From: Falciphora oryzae
Taxonomy: Eukaryota > Ascomycota > Sordariomycetes > Magnaporthales > Magnaporthaceae
NCBI GenBank assembly: GCA_000733355.1
Contig: JNVV01000060.1
Coordinates: 215,058 to 252,646, forward strand
Length of the DNA: 37,589 nt
Reading direction: 5' to 3'
The number at the start of each line of letters is the position of its first letter. Within the stretch, counting starts at the first letter, position 1. Position numbers and translations under genes: made by a program. The notes under the pieces are model-generated. The model saw only the letters and a list, made by a program, of their open reading frames with translations. It was not told the origin of the DNA and did not search any database. This document shows, piece by piece, positions 20,300-29,483 of this stretch.

Positions 20300-21120
20300 C
20301 TGTGCCTTTGTGGATCTGCAAGGTCGGTCTGGAGGCGGGGCTGTTGTTTCCTGCGTGGCTTGCTGGAAAAAGGTCTGACTAGCCCGATATGTAAGTACGG
20401 ATTTAGTTTTAATTTCTAATTTTCCCGCTATTCGTTCAGGGAGGAGGGTGGAGTACACGCAGTCAGCCCCCGAATCCGTTCCAAGGCTCTGGATACAAAC
20501 CTCCCCGAAGCTGTAATCGCGTCCGGGGCTAGCCAGTGAGGGCGTGTAGGGAGCGCAACGCGCTAGGAGTCACGAAACGGGCTGCTCCCACCCCTGCAGG
20601 CGGTTCGGTGCTGCGGGTCGACCCTCTCCCAGCCACCGCTGTGTTGCGATGTTGACGGCCAGCCAACGATACGACATGGTGGACGCGCATACGCGAGACG
20701 CTTGGCGCGGCGCAACACTGCGTGATCTTTACAAAGGGGAAGAGAGTTCCTTCCGACACACCCTCCCTAAAGGCTCACTTCTGGGACAGCCTTCCCAGGA
20801 CCCAGGATGTTTGCCCGAGCTCGCCCCTGATGCGTCATACACATGTCCGAAAACGCGCTAGCGATGATTTTTTGTTTGGGCTCAAAGATGGTAAGAAACA
20901 TTCGGTGGGATTATGCAGTTGGGTATTGGTCGGCAATGTTTTATGCAGCAGCAGAAGCAATTATAGCCAATAAAACGTGCAAGCATATCAACCGAAACCG
21001 ATAGCCTATTTTCCCACCACCAGCCACCAAATCTGTGAACCTAGGGCGCTTCCGTCTTCTTTTTTATCACATTACAGTTGCCCGAGCAGCGTGTGTCGCA
21101 CCGTCTGCAGCATGCGGGGA
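20300..21120. other. Intergenic, no supported gene
   Basis: A plus-strand open frame near 20649-20861 (VDAHTRDAWRGATLRDLYKG) is slightly protein-like; nothing supports it further. Confidence 0.3.
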
Positions 21121-21124
21121 GGTA

Positions 21125-21215
21125 AACGCGTGATTGGACGCCAGGTTTTCGGCTGGAAACTTGCCGGCTTCGCGAGGCCGGGGGCTGCGTAGATCGGCGG
21201 TACGGTGGGCGGCCA
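21125..21215 (+). repeat. Dispersed repeat copy B (pair with 10855-10945)
   Basis: GATTGGACGCCAGGTTTTCGGCTGGAAAC...CTTCGCGAGGCCGGGGGCTGCG...CGGCGGTACGG is the G/C-richer partner of the 10.86-kb copy. A second shared block (CACCCGCTTC-CAGG, then AATTTA, then ACCCCTATGAGGCTC at 21310-21362 against 10793-10836) occurs in the opposite relative order, so the family is rearranged. Confidence 0.6.
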
Positions 21216-22260
21216 GCAAAACAAGGCTATGAGCGCGCCAGGGTGGGCCCTTCCTGGACGCATTGGCCGAACACTCATCCACGATTCGTCCACAATATTG
21301 TCTTTGTATGGTCACACCCGCTTCCAGGTGTAAATTTATAGGACCACCCCTATGAGGCTCGGCGGACTGAGTCTAACTAGACGCCACAGCCAGCTGCGTG
21401 GCCCTCAGATCGCGGTCCGCTGCTGGTCAACACACCCCAACAGCCCCTACCACGCAGAAAGAGACTCGTTGGCACAAGTACCTCCGAACCGCCGGGTGTG
21501 ACCAACACCAGTGTAGGATACGAGTCGTCTCCATGCAAGTAGGAACCCAAAAAGGGTTACGGTTTGAAATGGTTGCCTGCTAGGCACGCGGAGCGATACA
21601 CTGGCAGCGTCCCATTATCGTCTCGTTGTCGTTCAAAATGCCGTTGCAAATACACCGCCCAAAGTTCTTCCGTTTCGTTATCGGTAGCGAACGCCCGATT
21701 TGCTACCTCCCAGCAGTTTTCGATAATAAGCCCTTTGCTAGGCAGTACATGGGGGTACAAATACTAACTGGCGAGGCTGGACTTGGCCTCCAGGTTGTAC
21801 GCGCTCTGGTACAAACGGATACAAGGATGATGCATTGGGGCCGAAGAAGGGCTGCAGCCACTGACCAGGGAGCGAACACGGGCTGCCAGCTGGTTCGGGA
21901 TTGCTGCCCTGTGGTGGCCCGGCCACCGCGCTACCGTCACCACGGGGCTTCGCCATTTGCGAGATGTCAGTTTCCGAGTCTGTTGGCTAGCAGCACAGCT
22001 AAGCTAGCGCGGTCGCGATAGAAGCTACTTTGAGCCTGCCTGGCCTTTGCATGCGCCCAACCACCTCCCGTGTTTCGAAAGCAGGGAGGGGTGGAAAGTT
22101 CTAATTTGTGATTTTGACGACAGAACCCGGGCAACTTACACCATGGAGTGAGCTCGCTGCCGTCGGGCGTTCCATGCTCGGGCAACAACACCGGAGATGT
22201 CATCTTTGCCTAACCCCCGATTTAATTTTCGGGCACAAGCTTTATCACTGTTATTCGTTT
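21216..22260. other. Intergenic, no supported gene
   Basis: A minus-strand frame at 21557-21760 (GLIIENCWEVANRAFATDNE) has plausible composition but no ATG with good context and no relatives I recognise. Confidence 0.3.
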
Positions 22261-22269
22261 AGCTATAAA
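22261..22269 (+). promoter_or_regulatory. Candidate TATA box of the zinc-ribbon gene
   Basis: AGCTATAAAGG lies about 95 bp upstream of the ATG at 22361 and is followed by a C/T-rich leader. Confidence 0.5.
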
Positions 22270-22360
22270 GGGGTTGGAAATTCCCGCTTTCTGGTTTTAC
22301 ATTCTTTCTTCGTTGCCCTCATCAGCTCACCTTTTTACGCATTGCCGCCCACCACTCGCT

Positions 22361-23009
22361 ATGGCTGGCACTGGTCGAAAGCTGCCGGGCCTGATCTACG
22401 GGGGCTACGAGGTCGTTGGGGTTTGGCGCTGCAACGTAAGTCTGCCCTAACCCGTTTGATGGAACAGTTGGCTAACATACGATCCAGAGATGCCGCAACT
22501 TCACGTTCCAGGGAGACCCTTGCAGGATCTGCTCCAACGAAGAGGGCAACGAGATGGACACCGAGAAGATGAAGCCGTACAGTGCCCTAAGGCTTTGTAA
22601 GGTATCGTCGGAGGAGTGGGTTATAGCGGGAAAGGATCGTACGTTTTGGAATGGTGTCTGTCGGAGGTTCCAGATAGAGGCGGAGGAGACCGCGTGGAAG
22701 TTTTTAGATTCCAATTTCCCAGAGATCAGCGCTTGTCATCCAAAGTTATGTGCTACTCTTAACGAGCAGAAGCGGGTCGTTAAGGAGCTGTTCGCGGAGC
22801 GCGGTTTCGAGTTGGTGTCGAGAATATTAAAAAAGCCTCTGAAGGAGAAACAGAAGAAGGATGAGCTATACCGGAAGGAGGTGGATCAGGTCAACGAGTC
22901 GGCCGAGCGAGATTTGAGGGACATATGGAAGGGGAACCAGAGCCGGAACCAGGGCATCCAGAATCAGGGAGGTCTGGGTGAGCTACTCAGTTATCTTCGC
23001 TTGTTTTAA
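22361..23009 (+). CDS. Zinc-ribbon protein with charged coiled-coil tail, two exons, 198 aa
   Basis: Exon 1 is 22361-22435 and exon 2 is 22488-23009; the 52-bp intron (GTAAGT, GCTAAC, TCCAG) is in phase 0. The splice creates GVWRCN-RCRNFTFQGDPCRIC: two CxxC pairs nine residues apart, fitting a small zinc ribbon with four Cys ligands. Exon 1 alone supplies the first Cys, so the ribbon exists only in the spliced product. The body contains EEWVIAGKDRTFWNGVCRRF and CHPKLCATLNEQKRVVKELF. From about residue 135 it becomes a Lys/Glu-rich helix (KKPLKEKQKKDELYRKEVDQ). A possible terminal donor at 22978 would leave a 36-bp intron, too short for fungi, so I use the stop at 23009. No exact family is recognised; a nucleic-acid or protein-binding role is the usual one for such ribbons (inference). 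Confidence 0.65.
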
Positions 23010-23700
23010 CCAGCATAATCAGATCCTTGGCAGCCACGGCCGGAGGGGATATATGATATAACGACAACGAATTAAATCTACCACACACCCTATTTAGCAT
23101 ATCTACTTGGGAAAGCTGGCCATTCCCCTCCAGCTTCTCAACCTAGTGTGAGTATGTGTGGTTACCTTGGCGGTAGCCACAATAGCTGGCCGGCTGCAGT
23201 AAGCTAACGCTGCAAGGCAGGGAGGGCGTACGTGGCTGGCTAGGGAAATCCGACATTAAAAGGTTGCAGCCAGCCACCTGGTACCATTGATGCAGTGCTT
23301 ACGTTACTGCAGGGAATATGCAGCCACCCGGACGTTGGTCGGTCGACACAATATAAGTCATCCATACGTCAAGCACTGCTCCATTCGTTATGCATAAGCA
23401 CCTGCAGCGCGCTGTATGCAGTAGCTCCCAGTACGGTACACTTACAGTCCCACTGCGGGCCCTTTGCACCTCTCACGCAGTACGTACCTTGGAGTCCCGG
23501 AACTTGAAAGGAAGGTAGCTACCCGCTCACCTCGTTTTCGCCATCCTGCCTTTGTGTTGCTACTCGCTACCTCTAGTACTTCTCTCGTCTCACGAGGACT
23601 AGCATTTCCACCAAGGGATATTACACAAACCTCCCGAAAGTTAAAATTCCGATCCGTCTAAGCTGAGCATTAAGACGAATACCCACCATTATCATCGGGC
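23010..23700. other. Intergenic, no supported gene
   Basis: Contains several GCAGCCAGCCACC/GGCTGGCTG-like words but no ordered repeat and no coding frame with support. Confidence 0.35.
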
Positions 23701-25362
23701 ATGTTTGGTTGGGAGGACCCCGCAGAGAGCCCGGCTCCCGAGTCTCCAACCTTCTGGTTGTACTTGTTCTGTGTGCTATTGCAAGTTCCCCTATCCCCTG
23801 GGAGGCGGGTGGTTCGCGCCAACCCAGTATGGGCACAACCTTTTGAAGTAGCTAATCTGACCAACAACTCCTTGTAGCCTTTATAGATATGATCGGCTTA
23901 TCGTACATTGTATCAGCCACTGGAGATACAAATTTTATCCCATTCCCAGCAAACCAACGTACACGGAACAGGATGTTACGGTTATTATACCCACCATTCA
24001 CCATAATTTCGAGGAGCTCCGGCCCTCGCTGGAGAGCATTTTCGCGACCAACCCGTACTAGCTGATCATTGTTACGACCATTAGCAAATTCGACGCCCCG
24101 ATGAAGCTCGCGCGGACCCTGAATTTGACCAGGATCCGCATCTTTTGCATCCCCGTAGCGAACAAGCGCTTGCAAGTTTGCGAAGCGCTGCCCTATGTCA
24201 CGACCCCGATTACCATCATGGCGGACGACGACGTAACGTGGCCCAAAACGCTTATGCCCTGGATCCTTGCGCCGTTCGAGAACGAGTGGATTGGTGGCGT
24301 GAGCACGTGCCAGGGGGTTAGGAGCGACGTGGGCGTGTCGATCCTCTGGCGCGCGAGCAATTGGCTTGGGGCGTGCTATATCGAGCGGCGCAACTTTGAG
24401 ATTTCGGCGACGCACAACATTGACGGCGGCACGTCGTGCATATCGGGCCACACCGGGGCGTACCGGACGGATATTTTCCGGGACCACGCGTTCCAGCACT
24501 CGTTTAAAACGGAGCGGTGGCGCAACTTCGTCCTTAACGCCGACGACGACAACTTTATAACGCGCTAGCTCGTAAACCACGAGTGGAAAACGTGGGTCCA
24601 ATACGGGCGCGAGTGCGAAATTGAGACGACCCTGGAATACGGCCTTAAATTTTTGTACTAGTTCTTGCGGTGGGCCAGGAGTAACTGGAGGAGCAATTAG
24701 ACTAGACTGGCTGTGGAGCGTCATGTTTAGAGGTGAGCAAGCACACACCAGCACACGATCACCACCCCTCCTGCTCCTCATTCAGCCAGCCGCGTAAAAG
24801 GCCTTGCCTATCAGCAGCCCGCTTTGACCAATCCCACCCTTGCGGGTGCTCAACAGACAACAGCCCTGGTCGACGTACGCGCTTCACATCGCCACCTTCA
24901 CCTCTTTGGCCTTCGTTTTCGACCCGTTGATCCTGGCCTCGCTATGGTGGGGCACGGCCAATTGGGATAATATAAACCGATGCCATGCGTTTGGCGTCAT
25001 GCTCGTTTTTTTCGCCTTCACCAAGGTTGTTAAGCTCATGGGCCTCTTCAGGCGCAACCCCAAGGACCTCGTGTTCCTACCACTGTCAATCGTCTTTGGC
25101 TACTTCCACGGCTTGATCAAGCTCTACGCCCTATTCACTCTGAACGTGGTAAGATTTCTTATTTTGGCCCATTTGAAGGCTTCGTGCCGAGGCAGCAAAT
25201 AAACCGCTAACTTTCCCCTGTCATTAGACCACGTGGGGCAGCCGCAAAGACGCTGACGACAACGGCAACCTGCGTTCGACGCCTATCCCAAGCGTAGCCT
25301 CGACAGACGATGGGCCCTCCACTAGCAGCGGTGCTCAACTTGCAGCCCCGCAGCGACGATAA
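23701..25362 (+). pseudogene. Type-2 glycosyltransferase (hyaluronan/polysaccharide synthase-like) pseudogene with five in-frame TAG codons
   Basis: An N-terminal exon starts at ATG 23701 (MFGWEDPAESPAPESPTF, then a hydrophobic WLYLFCVLL). Its donor is not resolvable, but the next exon follows CTAATCTGAC...TTGTAG at 23877. It reads EQDVTVIIPTIHHNFEELRP, VANKRLQVCEALPYVTTPIT, IMADDDVTWP (the DxD metal site), ATHNIDGGTSCISGHTGAYR and ADDDNFITR. GT2 synthases end this region with QxxRW; here it is TAG-F-L-R-W. Splices 24733-24856 and 25149-25227 (GTAAG, GCTAAC, TTAG) lead to two or three transmembrane segments (IATFTSLAFVFDPLILASLW) and a polar tail ending TAA 25360-25362. In-frame TAGs lie at 24059-24061, 24566-24568, 24659-24661, 24698-24700 and 24728-24730. 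Intact relatives are plasma-membrane processive glycosyltransferases needed for hyphal growth on surfaces. Confidence 0.85.
25149..25227 (+). other. Last intron of the glycosyltransferase pseudogene
   Basis: 79 bp, GTAAGA donor, CGCTAAC branch, CATTAG acceptor, phase 0 (NV / TTWGSRK). Its intactness shows the copy descends from genomic DNA, not from mRNA. Confidence 0.7.
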
Positions 25363-26059
25363 AAGGCCATTTAACGGAGCTTGCTCAAACGTAATGGAGC
25401 CGCTCGCGAAGGGACTTCAACAGCTAGCATGTTTATGCAAGATTGCGTTCAGCAAAGCGGCCAACTTTCTTTAACGGCGGATGAGTGATATGGGACCGAA
25501 CCCCGCGCAGACGATGTTGAAATAAAGTGTGGTCTGTGCATTGCCGTGGGTTTGGCTGCGTTGATAACGAGATTTCATCGGCTAGACTAGATGGGTCATT
25601 TTGAACTTGACAATAGAATGCGCATTACTGTGACCGCATGGAACCTAACCGAATGTCCCTGGAATATTGGATAGTGTCTGGTGCATGCGGCACCAACACT
25701 GGCCCTAGGCCGATTGCTGGATCTGGCTGCATTGTAGCAGATTGGGTGGGAGGACTCGTTTCGGGGTGGAGAGACTTTGAATTGTATAGAGGCGCTCCTA
25801 CATCTAGCAGGGAGCCAACCACAGCATTATTTTTCGGCACTTCCAGTATTCATCTGTGACTAGGGGCCACTGCCCGACCCCCCTGCGCTCAAACTCCTCT
25901 TTTCCTCCGCCTGGCCTCACTGCACTCACCCCGCCCCGACGCCGCCGCGGTCCCCTTCGCCGCTTGGCGCATTTTCGGAGACCAACCCCAAGAGTGTCTC
26001 CTAACGACCACCGGCTGGCCGGGTAAGTATGTATCCTTCAACAGCGTAGGATTGCATAC
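25363..26059. other. Intergenic, no supported gene
   Basis: Open frames on both strands at 25625-25860 overlap and neither has a domain. The C-rich segment 25870-26030 downstream of the transporter fragment has no recognisable exon. Confidence 0.35.
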
Positions 26060-26210
26060 CTTGGAGGCGGAAGGATGCTGCGGAGGTGCGCCAGGACGGA
26101 CTGCATTAATTGAGGTACCCGAAAAAGATGAAAGATGGGGCGATTATGAGGGTCATCTGCAGCACCGCCAGGCTGTGGCCCGTCAGGCCGCCGAAGTAGC
26201 TCTTTCCCAT
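26060..26210 (-). pseudogene. N-terminal fragment of an MFS sugar transporter
   Basis: From ATG at 26210 (minus) the frame reads MGKSYFGGLTGHSLAVLQMT then LIIAPSFIFFGY, which is the start and first transmembrane helix of fungal hexose-type major facilitator transporters, where FGYNQ/FGYDQ follows. Here the sequence runs into L-N-TAA. The expected QSVLAHL picks up 11 bases after the Tyr codon in another frame, so a small insertion has broken it. A GTATGC donor sits at 26059. No later transporter exons are visible in 25.4-26.0 kb, so the gene is also truncated. Confidence 0.55.
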
Positions 26211-26342
26211 CGTGGATATCGTCTCGCTGCAGGCTATCAAGTGCGGCGCGGTGGGGAACGGTGTGACCACCGAGGATGATGAGGGAGGAGGAGGTGGAGG
26301 AGGGGGCTCAGCTGTCGGTCGGTGGGTCAGAGCCACAATGAG

Positions 26343-26660
26343 TTAGAAGCGTCGTTCGCTGTCCCTCCCGATGACCTTCAGCTGCTCGGTAGTGCTATCG
26401 AACAGGTCCATTTTGAGTCGCTTACGGCGCGGGCGTGGATCCAGCGGGTACCAGCCGTCGTCGTGCGAGGGCAGCCTAAGCTTGACGCGGGTGCTTCGGC
26501 GTCGGTGGCGCTGGCAGGGTTTTGTCTCGCAACGGGGTCCGGTCATTCGATCGATCGATACGGTGAGACAAGCTAAAGCCGCCTCAAGGGGGCATAGATC
26601 ATCAGGCCGGCAAAGAGGCTTCAACCCAAGCCAAAGAACGCCCAAAAGGAAAGCGACGTG
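26343..26660 (-). pseudogene. 3' end of an unrecognised membrane protein, broken
   Basis: On the minus strand, TSLSFWAFFGLG-TGA-SLFAGLMIYAPLRR forms one transmembrane-like helix split by a TGA at about 26611. After a frame change, VKLRLPSHDDGWYPLDPRPR and MDLFDSTTEQLKVIGRDSER close at TAA 26343. Composition and the basic-after-membrane pattern look like a genuine C-terminus. The family is not recognised. Confidence 0.35.
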
Positions 26661-26711
26661 ATATTCTACAAGTCCTCGAAGCAATGGCGCTTTATCTCCC
26701 TAACATCCAAA

Positions 26712-27619
26712 ATGCGCATCCGACCGGCCGAGACGAGGGACCTGTCGCGGCTCGCCGAGATCACGGTAACATCGCTTCAGGATGACCCGACCTTTGACTA
26801 TCTGTGGCCAAACCGGCACAAATATCCCGACGATAATGTCTTGTTCTAGCATGTCCATCTCAAGGAGATGCTCTACAACCCGCGCGTGCGCTTTCTAGTC
26901 ATCGAACTCGAGGAAAACGACCCGCCACCGTCCAGCTCCGGAGCCGAGGGTGCCAAACCAGCTACTCAAACACATATCGAGCCGCAGCATCACCAGCAGC
27001 AACAACAGCCGCGAACCGTCATAGCATACGGTATCTGAGAAAGCGTCGGCGACTCTCAGGCACCTCGCAAGCTTATAAACGAAAAGGACACATGCTGAAC
27101 GAACTAGGCCGCGGGGAGACCTTTTCCACCCATTTTTTTTTCGCTTAGCGCGCACTAAATAATAAATACCCATCATCTGTTCTCACATAGGCACTAACGC
27201 TAGCTTGCAACGCTGGCTCTTGGCACGCAAGCATCCCACCCCGCGGAGGGACGCTCAGCTCCGCCAGCGCGGTGGTCCGGCGCGACGTGTTCGAGGCGGC
27301 GGGCATTCATAACTGGTGGGCCATGGAGCTGCTCGTAACGGACCGGCCGTTCCGGCGGCGAGGCGCGGCATCGAGGTTGGTGGCTGAAGGTCTACGGTGG
27401 GCCGACGATAAGCATCTCCGAGCGGGCGCCGAGGCCAGCCCCATAGGCGAGCTCGTCTACGCCAGGTTCGGGTTCGAAAAAGTGGGCAATGACTGGACAG
27501 TCAGGGTCGAGGGCGGAGATGATGAGTTCACGTTTGTTGTCATGCGGCGGCCGCCGGGAGGTGTATGTATTGGGCTGCTGCCTGCTTATGCCTCCTGCTA
27601 CCTGTTGGCTGCTGCCTGA
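26712..27619 (+). pseudogene. Second GNAT acetyltransferase, pseudogene
   Basis: From ATG 26712, MRIRPAETRDLSRLAEITVT and DDPTFDYLWPNRHKYPDDNV parallel the start of the GNAT gene at 13480. A TAG at 26847-26849 interrupts it; the same frame continues HVHLKEMLYNPRVRFLVIEL, a Pro/Gln-rich insertion and AYGI, then TGA at about 27036. After a further frame adjustment the acetyl-CoA-binding half is intact (AMELLVTDRPFRRRGAASRL, GELVYARFGFEKV) to TGA 27617-27619. The TAG is reachable from CAG and the TGA from TGG by single transitions. The C-terminus extends into a hydrophobic read-through tail. The gene is dead as it stands. Confidence 0.7.
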
Positions 27620-27767
27620 TGTTGCTGCCTCCTCTCTTGCTTCCTCTGTTGCTTCCTATCTCCTCTCTTGCTTTTTCCGTTGCTTCCTACCTCTTCTTTT
27701 TCATTCACTCTTCCTTAACGCCCACACCTTCAGCTTATTCTCGAGAGAACCTGGCCCTGTAGCAAAA

Positions 27768-28025
27768 ATGCCGACACTCCTTAACCTCCTCACTGCCCCG
27801 AACAAAGAGCGGATACTGCGGACGATCCCCGGGCCGAACTTAATACCTAAGTGGTAACCCACATGGCCTGGATATTGGGGTTAATTGGCCCGAGTTCAAC
27901 TACAACACTCTTTCCTCGATTAACCGGTCTTATCTCGCGGCAAACTGATCCGAATTTGTACATTCAAAATACATGTTGGTAGGAGTGTTACTCCTGTCGG
28001 GCACGGAGATCTCCCAAGGTGACGC
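27768..28025 (+). pseudogene. N-terminal remnant, possibly of the nuclease-like gene
   Basis: ATG 27768 (context AAAAATGC, after a T/C-rich leader) opens MPTLLNLLTAPNKERILRTI then PGPNLIPKW and TAA. One frame over, HGLDIGVNWPEFNYNTLSSI and NRSYLAAN continue, then TGA and EFVHSKYMLVGVLLL. It needs at least one frameshift and carries one nonsense codon. It is on the same strand as the nuclease-like pseudogene and separated from it by the hairpin cluster; whether they were one gene is inference. Confidence 0.35.
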
Positions 28026-28090
28026 ACACTGATCAGTGATCAAAGTCTTGTATGCATGCGTGTCGAGTAGGTAGGATCTATCTGTACTGG

Positions 28091-28158
28091 AGGGGGCCTC
28101 TGGCCCCCTTTTATAAGGAGGCTTGTGGGGGCCCCACAGCCCCTGAAAGGGGCTGTGG
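28091..28158. repeat. Cluster of three perfect hairpins, two mutually exclusive
   Basis: Hairpin 1: AGGGGGCC-TCT-GGCCCCCT at 28091-28109 (8-bp stem, 3-base loop). Hairpin 2: GTGGGG-G-CCCCAC at 28125-28137. Hairpin 3: CCACAGCCCCT-GAA-AGGGGCTGTGG at 28134-28158 (11-bp perfect stem, GAA loop). Hairpins 2 and 3 share CCAC at 28134-28137, so they cannot form at once. TTTTATAAGG lies between hairpins 1 and 2. Confidence 0.75.
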
Positions 28159-28365
28159 CGCGTCCTTTGCCGAGGTCCAAATGCGTGCGTTGCCATTGAT
28201 CCACAATTTCGATTTTGAAATCTGGAATGAAATACCTTAAACCATTTTCTCACTCGATTTAAGTTCCATGTCGTCAACCGGGCCCTCTTTGTTGCTTCCC
28301 AGAAACACATCCACTTTGGGCTTGGGTCTCGATGCTGGAGTGAGCGCGGCCAAATGGATTAGGGC

Positions 28366-29308
28366 TTGGTCAATTCGGAGCACCCAAGCTCGGACTGCCC
28401 GTACGAAAACCTCCTCCCCGGCGATAGCAAACTCGACGGCAAATGGAATCGGGAGCTTTACTCGGCCAATTACGACGAGTGGCGGAAGGCTGTCGATCAG
28501 ATTATGGGATATATGGTCAGGTGGGGACGGCGGTGCGGCTACATCATCACCGACCAATACCTCTATATCTTTCGGATTACTATAGAACCCATTGGGGAGG
28601 GTATCGCTGCCAATCGGCCGTCCCGGAACCAAACTTACAGCAGAAAGGAGCCGTTAACGTTAAGAACTATCCGTTACTGGCAGACTTGTCGTAAGCGACT
28701 GCGGACCTGTCCATCAACACCGTCGAGACCGAAGAGTACGACCACGCGGGGGACTTCCAATCCTGTACATACCTCCCGCCCGAATACGCCGTGATACCGT
28801 GGAGTAACCGGGGGCCCGGGAAGCTGACAGTTAATCTTGCTCTCTGGTGCCTCGCCATAATGAGCATGGAGGAGAGCGGCATCGACACCGGTTACAAAAG
28901 CCTGGACAGTTGGCGGAAAATCAGCGGAGGAGGGCACGTCCACAATATGTCCGGGGTCGAGGTGTCCAAAAGCAAGCTGCCTAAGGGTGCCGTCATCGAA
29001 AATGACGGCGATGGGGAAGCGGAAAAAAACAAGCGCAGGAAGGAGCAAATGCAGGGTCGCCGAGTCAACATCCGGGCGGCGGTGGCGGCCCGTCCGTTAG
29101 TAGCCAAAACACCCTCTACAATATTACAGAGATGATGTCATTTGCGGGTCGTGACAGGAAGGGCCAGCCCCTATACGCCTTCAAGTCACGGGCTGGCAAA
29201 GAAGTGACGACAAGAGGTGTTGATTGGCAGCAGACCGAGTACGGCTGGATTTACGAAAAAAGCGGCAAAAAGTACCTTGCCACCAGGTTTCCCAGGGAAC
29301 GGAAGTAG
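28366..29308 (+). pseudogene. Probable PD-(D/E)XK nuclease-like domain protein, pseudogene
   Basis: The first coding-like block reads DCPYENLLPGDSKLDGKWNR, then EWRKAVDQIMGYMVRWGRRC and GYIITDQYLYIFRIT. GDSK followed by a helix with Q-x-x-x-Y and a hydrophobic strand is the layout of PD-(D/E)XK restriction-endonuclease-like domains that occur in large fungal families; this assignment is by pattern only. A frameshift near 28610-28640 leads to AVNVKNYPLLADLS, a TAA at 28692-28694, then EYDHAGDFQSCTYLPPEYAV and LTVNLALWCLAIMSMEESGI. An A7 run near 29026 marks another frame change to a Gly-rich linker, SSQNTLYNITEMMSFAGRDR and GVDWQQTEYGWIYEKSGKKY, ending TAG 29306-29308. Three lesions at least. 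It is convergent with the kinase-like gene 175 bp away. Confidence 0.5.
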
Positions 29309-29483
29309 AAAGTAACAAAGGGCAAAACAAGTAGCGGAGGACAAAGGAAGTAACAAAGGAAGCAGCAAAGGAAGCAACAGATCCTTTGACGCGCAGAAGG
29401 CGCCAATCTAAATAAGAGATGGTTGCGCGTGGGTTACAAAAGGCAGACATGGACTTGAGCAATTGTTATAGATCAATACGTAT

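Noticed and set aside
22978..23013. Possible extra intron at the end of the zinc-ribbon gene
   Set aside because: At 36 bp it is below the usual minimum for fungal introns; read-through to TAA 23009 is simpler.
23701..27040. Reassigned or read-through TAG codon as an explanation for the interrupted genes
   Set aside because: Other broken genes in the window carry TAA and TGA as well as frameshifts, so decay by mutation explains the set better than code change.
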